NCBI GenBank assembly: GCA_025738555.1
Contig: JAOVFP010000003.1
Location: forward strand, 2,108,001-2,172,000
Length of the DNA: 64,000 bases
Source: Cyathus striatus
Taxonomy: Eukaryota > Basidiomycota > Agaricomycetes > Agaricales > Nidulariaceae
Direction of reading: 5' to 3'
Shown here: positions 57,861 through 64,000 of the stretch, piece after piece
How the letters are laid out: each line of letters starts with the position of its first letter
Position numbering within the stretch: the stretch's first letter is position 1
Made by a program: the position numbers and the translations under genes
Notes under the pieces: model-generated
What the model was told of the DNA's origin: nothing
What the model saw: only the letters and a program-made list of their open reading frames with translations
Databases searched by the model: none

Positions 57861-60543
57861 AGTACATGTGGGTGCTCCTTTCCCAAATTTGTTTGATAAT
57901 TACTAAGGAGATATTCAACAGTAGATTGATTTTCTTGTTTCATCACTTCTGGTGGAGATGAGCATATGCAGGTAAGTATACAGTGCACTGCATGGGATAC
58001 ACATTCATTGTATAATTCTGGGAAATTATCCACAAGCATTATTGCTGGCACTGCTTGTAGTACATTCTGAGAATTACAATATGTTGGTTGTCTACAGTTC
58101 ATGTTGAGTCTTTTGAGTCTATATATATCAATTCTGGTGACCATTGATAAATTTTGAACACAAATACAGTCATCATCAAGAAGAATATAGTGATACTCTG
58201 CAAGATGTACAGTTGACTCATCTAGCTGTCCTATACATTGTTGAATTAGAACAAGTTGAGAGAGACTATGTAAGTCCAATGCTGTGATAAAACATCTTCT
58301 TATATTATTTGCTGCCTCTGTTTCATTTGTTGGGTGGCATGATTCAAATATTAGCTCAATAAACTTTGATGAAATCTTATCCTCTGTTGTAGATATAAAC
58401 TCAAAAATGGCATGAATTATAGAATTACTTCCACAGCTCTTGATATGAATCTCTTGAGTGATGTCAAGGCAAGAGTGTTTCAGAAAAAGATTTAGTCGTG
58501 ACTGTTCCAGAATCATAAAGAATTTCAATATATATGACTCCAAGCTTCCCCATAGGTCATTATCCTCATTTGTTGTCATTTCATGCAACAAATATTTTCC
58601 TCCAGGAAATGCTAATAAAATGTCATCTTCAGGTTCTGAAGTAATCAAAAATCTAATATTTGATGGAAATTTGGGCAACAATCTCAGTAGACCCAGAAAC
58701 TGTTTATCATTACATTTGTTAAGGTTATCAACAATGATGAGGGTTGGGCCAATCATTGTAAGATTTTCAAACACATAGGCAACAAGAAAGTTAAATTGTC
58801 GTTCAGGTGGATCATGTAAAAATTTAGCATTTTTCTTCAGGCCTTTCATGACTTTCTCATATATTGCTGGACAGTATCTGTAGAGTTCCCGGATGATGGA
58901 AGGAAAGGAAGTCTGGCAACTTGAATGGTGCAAGTCAAAAAAAATGGTAGCCCCAAGACGATCTTGCTCATCAAAATAACTAGCAACTGTATGTGATATA
59001 GCAGTCTTTGCAAGTTTTGAAACTCCAAGCAAAAGAAAAATATTGGGAGTGTCATCACTTATGCTTGCACCCCATTTGTATATTTTGCTAAGAATGGGTT
59101 CTTGAATTCTTTCTATACAGCCATCCAACTTGTTCCATGATCTTCCAAGTAAAGGAAGTTGCAGCATCTCAACTGATATACAAAAATTGAAGCATCTTTA
59201 AGCTTGTTATAAATATTTTTTGCTTACCTAGTTGATCTAACTTATCATCCATTCTGTCAAGTTTCTCCAACATTCGAATATTCATCTGTCCAATAGATAA
59301 CATAGTTCCAGTAAAAAAAATTTCTTTGAGAGTGAAAAATTGTTTTTCAAATTTAGAAATCATATCATCAGCATTGGAAATTGCATTCACAATCATGCGA
59401 TGTGCTGTGATTTATGTTAGTTATTTAAGTGATAATGCATATGAATAAATGAATACCAAATGGTCCTGTTTTCACATACTGTGCAATAAAATATGCACAT
59501 TCTTTTGTAAGAGCTATCAGATTATTGATAGATTGGCTTAATGTTTGACATTTCATCAAGGGATCGGAGTCCAATATCATTTGATACAAATTAGTCATCA
59601 CCTGAATTAAACCAAGGACTTGTTCATCACATTCTTTCTGACTCATGAATAACTGTATGACTATAATATTAGCATTTTGATACAGCTAAATACACAACAG
59701 CATGTACCTCAAAAGCAACTTTTGCTGCAGAAAGTGCCAATTTTGCATGAGGATCAACCGTTTACAGGTAGTAAGAACAAGAATAAATGTAATCAATAAA
59801 CAGACCTTACCTCAGTAATTGGTTCTGCAATCTTGAGTAACTTGCCCATTGAGCCAAGAAGATTAACCCATTCTGGGCACTCAAGACCAGTCTTACTCCT
59901 TAAAACTTGTGATACAATTCCTAAGCCTTCTAAATCAGCCACAGTGTACAAGCACTTCTTCTCAGAGGTTTGCAGCTTAAATTGTATGAGTTCAGCTGAG
60001 CTCGATATCCGAGACACATTTAAAATGAGTTTGCCAGACTCCTTCAAGTTCTTCTTTGATACATAATCCAAAGATATTTCTTCTCAATACAGCCATGATT
60101 ATTACATGTCCAATAAATTTTGGACAGACATACCTGAGTTTAATTGCAACTTTTTCGCTATATCTTTAATTTCTATTGTAGATATCTCATGTGGGTCGTA
60201 CAAGCGATTATGCTTGCAATTAACTTTAATATTTACTTTTGATGTTTTCGTTATTTTACTACAATTGTGAAGAATTAGTTCTTTTCGCAAAAGAAAGTAT
60301 CATGGGCACTGAAACGAACCATCCAAATTTTCGTTCCAAATCTGATTTTGAATTTTCTCCGTTTGCATCGCTTGCTGATAAATTCTTTTGTGTTATATCT
60401 TTCGCGGGAAAGTCACAAGTCAACATATCTTTGTCATCTACCGAGATAGTGACGGTATAAGTTGCCGTTCCAAACACTTTAGCGGTGTGCTTTAAGCATG
60501 ATTTGGGAAAACCAATGAGTCCGATCGCTATTCGAACTTTCAT
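55970..60543 (-). CDS. NLR-like protein: C2-like, helical, NACHT-like and TPR array
   Basis: Minus-strand model: 60543 to about 60285 and, one frame change on, to 60134; then 60082-59811, 59758-59708, 59652-59457, 59404-59228 and 59172-55970. The first part looks C2-like (KVRIAIGLIGFP, TYTVTISVDDKD). A helical signalling-type region follows (VDPHAKLALSAAKVAF, SQKECDEQVLGLIQVM, MLEKLDRMDDKLDQL). In the last exon GVSKLAKT stands where Walker A should be and LIIVDNLNKC where Walker B should be; both lack key residues. About eleven full 42-residue TPR units (ILGKDHPDTLTSMENLA...GKLGKETEAEVLYTQ) and three 22-residue short units close the protein. Fungal NLRs of this build act in non-self recognition; here nucleotide hydrolysis is doubtful. 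The acceptor before 59758 is CG, not AG. Confidence 0.7.
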
Positions 60544-60988
60544 GAATGTGATGTGGTGTAATAGATTATCTGGGAAATACCTTCAACAATAACTTCGAAC
60601 ATTTCCTTAAAATATCGTTAGTGATGAAGTTAGTATAATTCGAACCAATTCAGGCGCACGATATGATGTTATGACTTCGATTTCGTAGTGCTGTGTGTTA
60701 AGCTTAGACAGGGGAAAGATTAGAGACAATGATTCCATGATGTGTCTTTATAGCATAGAGTGTTACTAGTCTCACTATTCTCGGATGCCCTATCGATACG
60801 TATCGATGTGATATCAGAACTATTTTCGTGAGGCTTGAGACAAGAACATCTTGATCACCGTGATTCATATCGCAGTTAATTTTATCACATCCTCGTTGTG
60901 GCCTCATGCTCGTGGTATTTTAGTGCAATGTCTGTCAAGTTTCATTCTGAGGGTATCTTCGAAAGCTATAAATAATCATACACTTGTA
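60544..60988. other. Upstream region of the NLR-like gene
   Basis: About 450 bp that presumably hold its promoter. No clear TATA box. TATCGATACGTATCGATGTGATATC at 60790-60815 is partly palindromic. Confidence 0.35.
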
Positions 60989-62094
60989 CATTATGACGCT
61001 CCAACGTGTCATTTATTCGCCGTACCTCTAGTTCGGTTTGCCGTAGTTAACCGTTGCCGTACTCACAATATCTACTTACTTTTCCATATTTTCAGTACAC
61101 ATCTATACATCTACTATATTCTACATGTAAATATATCATATTACTCCGGGTATGTCTTTCATAATGACCGTTTTGACGAATTTCTGAGACCTCGGAAATA
61201 TCCGTTATAATTCCCACGCTCTTCTGAGCGTCGTGCCATACATCCAACTTCATTCTACTGTACGTTAGGCATTACCGAACTTCGTTTTAGCTCTTATTTC
61301 ATTGTTGGATATCGCAGTAGCAGATGAATTACACTACAAAGGCATATTATATGGTACTTCTTAATGTTATCTCATATATAAATGTACCTGTACACTGCCC
61401 ATCATAATATGGCCATGTCCAGATAGTACTTACCTTACATACCTTCAAGCTAATGTGCATGGTTAAACTTAATAGTTATTGAACTCAGATAAGCTAAAAT
61501 ACTTTTTGTGGTACCTGTGTTTTAACACAGGACATTTTCTGTTTAACCTAGTTAAATTCAAAGCTAAGACATTTGATAACCACCTACAAGGCTCTAATTT
61601 TTTATGTTATACCCCTTCCACACCACTTTTACATAACATACACAGCTTGCTGTATTGGTAGCAAATTTATACATACCTTTTGGTGAGCAGTATCATTACA
61701 GGTACTTAAATATTGGATGTAACAATGAGAACCACCATATAATAAACATTTTTGGTATCAATTATCGTTTGACACAACTTACAAGAATAAAAGAAGAGCT
61801 TAAACGAAGTTCTATGATGTTTAACGGTACAGTAGAATGAAGTTGGATGTACGGCACGACGCTCAAGAAGAGCGTGGGAATTATAACGGATATTTCCGAG
61901 GTCTCAGAAACTTGTCAAAACGGTCATTATGAAAGACATACCCGGAGTAATATGATATATTTACATGTAGAATATAGTAGATGTATAGATGTGTACTGAA
62001 AATACGGAAAAATAAGTAGTTATTGTGAGTACGGCAACGGTTAACTACGGCGAACCGAACTACGAGTACGGCGAATAAATGACACATTATGCCG
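60989..62094. mobile_element. Foldback (long inverted repeat) element
   Basis: The left arm, about 60989-61292 (CATTATGACGCTCCAACGTG, CGGTTTGCCGTAGTTAACCG, CATAATGACCGTTTTGACG, TTCCCACGCTCTTCTGAGCG), is the inverse of the right arm, about 61780-62094. The arms surround some 490 bp that also occur at 39560-40050. No coding capacity. Sequence continuing right of the arm (62095-62350) is shared with 17055-17420 and 50450-50700, so the full element may extend to about 62470. Confidence 0.75.
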
Positions 62095-62718
62095 CTCCAA
62101 ATGGAAAATTAATCGCCATACTGTAGTTCGGTTGCCATAGGAAAGGGTGTGCCATAGTCTACAAGCTTTCTTCTATTTTTTCTATTTTTGCTGTACAACC
62201 CCATTCTAATATATAACTACATGTCTCTTAACATTATAATATCAATAATATGTTCGAAATTTGACCTAGAAGTTGTGTTTTTCATCGAATGTTTTGATCA
62301 ATGGTATTTCCCATACATTTTCCACGCCTGGTTGATGTACTTTAGAGTAGTCTTACAGCGCATTTCAGTCCACCTTAAGACTTTCTTCAGATTTACTCTT
62401 TCATTTTTGTCTATAAACCCATATTTCAAGCTAGCGCTCAATTTTACATTAAGTTATTTTGTTAAAAATGTTGTTTCAGCTCGATGAGGTATGAAGGTAA
62501 AATTGAGTAATGAATACCAAGAAATGTGCTGAATTCTTTGCTTCAGATAAGAATATTTAAGTGCCTAAGATGTTGTTCCAAGTATGCAATGGGCAAGCAT
62601 TGAGTCCATCCAGCCTGAGGGTGAAAGCATCGAGGCGCATTACATATGGAGATTATTATATTCTAACTGCTACCCAGAATGTGCTGCTAATTTGTTGTAT
62701 ATATGCAGACCCATATGA

Positions 62719-63095
62719 ATTGACACTACATAAGGGCTTTTAAATGGTAGTTAAAATGTTAGAATTTATTTTCGGTACACTCATTCAAGTGTGTCCATGT
62801 TCAGAGCAACAGTGCACTGCTGATAGCAAAAAAAAAACATAATTTGATCTGATTATCCTGAGGTACCGATTGCCTTGTCATATTTGTATCATATATTTCT
62901 ACTTGCTATGCACATAGCTCTTGTTTATTCAGCATGACAATGCCATGTTTATTCAGATAACCAGATCAAATTATGTTTTTTTTCTGTCATCAGCGGTGCA
63001 CTGTTGCTCTGAACATGGACACACTTGAATGAGTGTACCGAAAATAAATTCTAACATTTTAACTACCATTTAAAAGCCCTTACGTAGTGTCAATT
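62719..63095. repeat. Palindromic pair around 90 bp
   Basis: 62719-62861 is the inverse of about 62955-63095, with CATAATTTGATCTG near the inner edge and AATTGACACTAC at the outer edge. It can form a long hairpin; it is perhaps a small MITE. Confidence 0.75.
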
Positions 63096-63896
63096 ATCTA
63101 CATTATCTACTAGTATAATGTAAAACTACGAATTGAGACTCGAAATTGTAATGCTTAAAAGTAAATGCAGCTGAATGAGGTTAAATGTACGCGACGCTGT
63201 ATGGTCTGGAGAGCGTGAGAATTAATTCGGAGATTTCCGAGGCTGCAAAAAGTCATCGAATAGATCCTTTTCTCTAACATATGTGCGGATTTATAGTATG
63301 TGGGTATATGGCATAAAAAGTAGAATAGTTTTATGTTTAAAATAGTGAGAAATAAACCAATTCTTAGTTTACGGCGACACCCAAGTATGGCGAACCGAAA
63401 TACGGCATAGGTTTTGTTTATTCAGCGTGACAATGCCATGTTTATTCAGATAACCAGATCTAATTATGTTTTTTTTTGCTATCAGCGCTGCACTGTTGCT
63501 CTGAACATGGAAACACGTGAAGGAGTGTGCTGAAAATAAATTCTAACATTTTAACTACCATTTAAAAGCCCTTACATAGTGTCAAATATCTACTAATATA
63601 ATATAAAACTACGAATTGAGGCTCGAAATTGTAATGCTTAAAAGTAAATGTGGCTGAATGAGGTTAAATGTACGCGACACTGTACGGTCTGGAGAGCATG
63701 AGAATTAATTCGGAGATTTCCGAGGCTGCAAAAAGTCATCGAATAGATCCTTTTCTCTAACATATGTACGGATTTATAGTATGTGGGTATATAGCATAAA
63801 ATGTAGAATAGTTTTATCTTTAAAATAGTGAGAAATAAACCAATTCTTAGTTTACGGCGACACCCAAGTCCGGCGAACCGAAATACGGCATAGGTC
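62926..63896 (+). repeat. Tandem duplication of about 480 bp
   Basis: 62926-63410 and 63411-63896 are near-identical from TTGTTTATTCAGCRTGACAA to CGAACCGAAATACGGCATAGG. The first copy also supplies the right arm of the palindrome at 62719-63095. The duplication is more recent than the palindrome because only the right half was copied. Confidence 0.8.
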
Positions 63897-64000
63897 TTAG
63901 TACGGTGAATTTATTTATAGTTGGAGTATGACGCTCCTTTTGATCAAAAACTCACTGTGCCGTAGTTCGGCTACCGTAGCAAAGTGCATGTCGTAGCATT
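63897..64000. other. Window end in the same repeat family
   Basis: Contains ATGACGCTCCTTTTGATCAAAA and GCCGTAGTTCGGCTACCGTAGC, motifs of the foldback repeat family. The repeat runs off the window. Confidence 0.5.

Overview
The window looks like an AT-rich, transposon-loaded stretch of a filamentous fungus, most likely a basidiomycete of the Agaricomycetes. Reasons: spliced genes with many short GT..AG introns (about 40-60 nt); protein families typical of that class (KDZ transposases with CxC cysteine clusters, Tnp2-type CACTA transposases, F-box proteins, WD40 proteins with a C-terminal membrane segment, and an NLR-like ATPase carrying a long tetratricopeptide array); a chromodomain-bearing Ty3/gypsy element; and a copia Gag remnant. 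No bacterial-style operons, rRNA, CRISPR arrays or convincing tRNAs are visible.

Layout. 1-1223 is gene-poor flank. 1229-8831 is a complete Ty3/gypsy chromovirus on the minus strand, with near-identical LTRs and a perfect 5-bp target duplication; its gag-pol is split by many single-base frame changes. 9434-11769 is an intact nine-exon gene. 13819-15487 is a terminal-inverted-repeat (TIR) element stuffed with a 19-bp minisatellite; a second copy lies inverted at 52974-53870. 18157-19055 (minus) and 31635-33183 (plus) are WD40 genes. 19863-22454 is a seven-exon unknown gene with one internal TGA. 23557-28013 is a Tnp2-type transposase relic missing its catalytic core and split by a 1.8-kb foldback element. 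28165-29653 (minus) is an F-box gene with a frame change. 33394-34040 is a small three-exon gene. 35213-35821 is a solo LTR and 37066-37352 a TA-flanked MITE.

The region 39.3-51.4 kb is a nested repeat complex: a foldback repeat, an orphan copia Gag, and then a KDZ block. The block holds a decayed KDZ-type transposase and a long acidic/basic accessory gene directly upstream, followed by G-rich minisatellites and flanked by CTCTCACCT-type repeats. The right end (55970-60543, minus) is a seven-exon NLR-like gene with C2-like, helical, NACHT-like and TPR regions. It is followed by foldback repeats and a roughly 480-bp tandem duplication.

Themes. (1) Mobile elements dominate, and several insertion events can be read to the base from target duplications. 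(2) Premature stops in the older transposon-type genes are all TGA, as expected if CGA arginine codons decay by methylated-CpG deamination. (3) The gypsy element carries an 11-nt match between its LTR and the primer site, placed about 35 bp downstream of a TATA-like box, which suggests Tf1-like self-priming. (4) The two unrelated minisatellite-bearing TIR elements share an 8-bp target duplication and a TTACACT core starting at terminal position 8, suggesting a common transposase.
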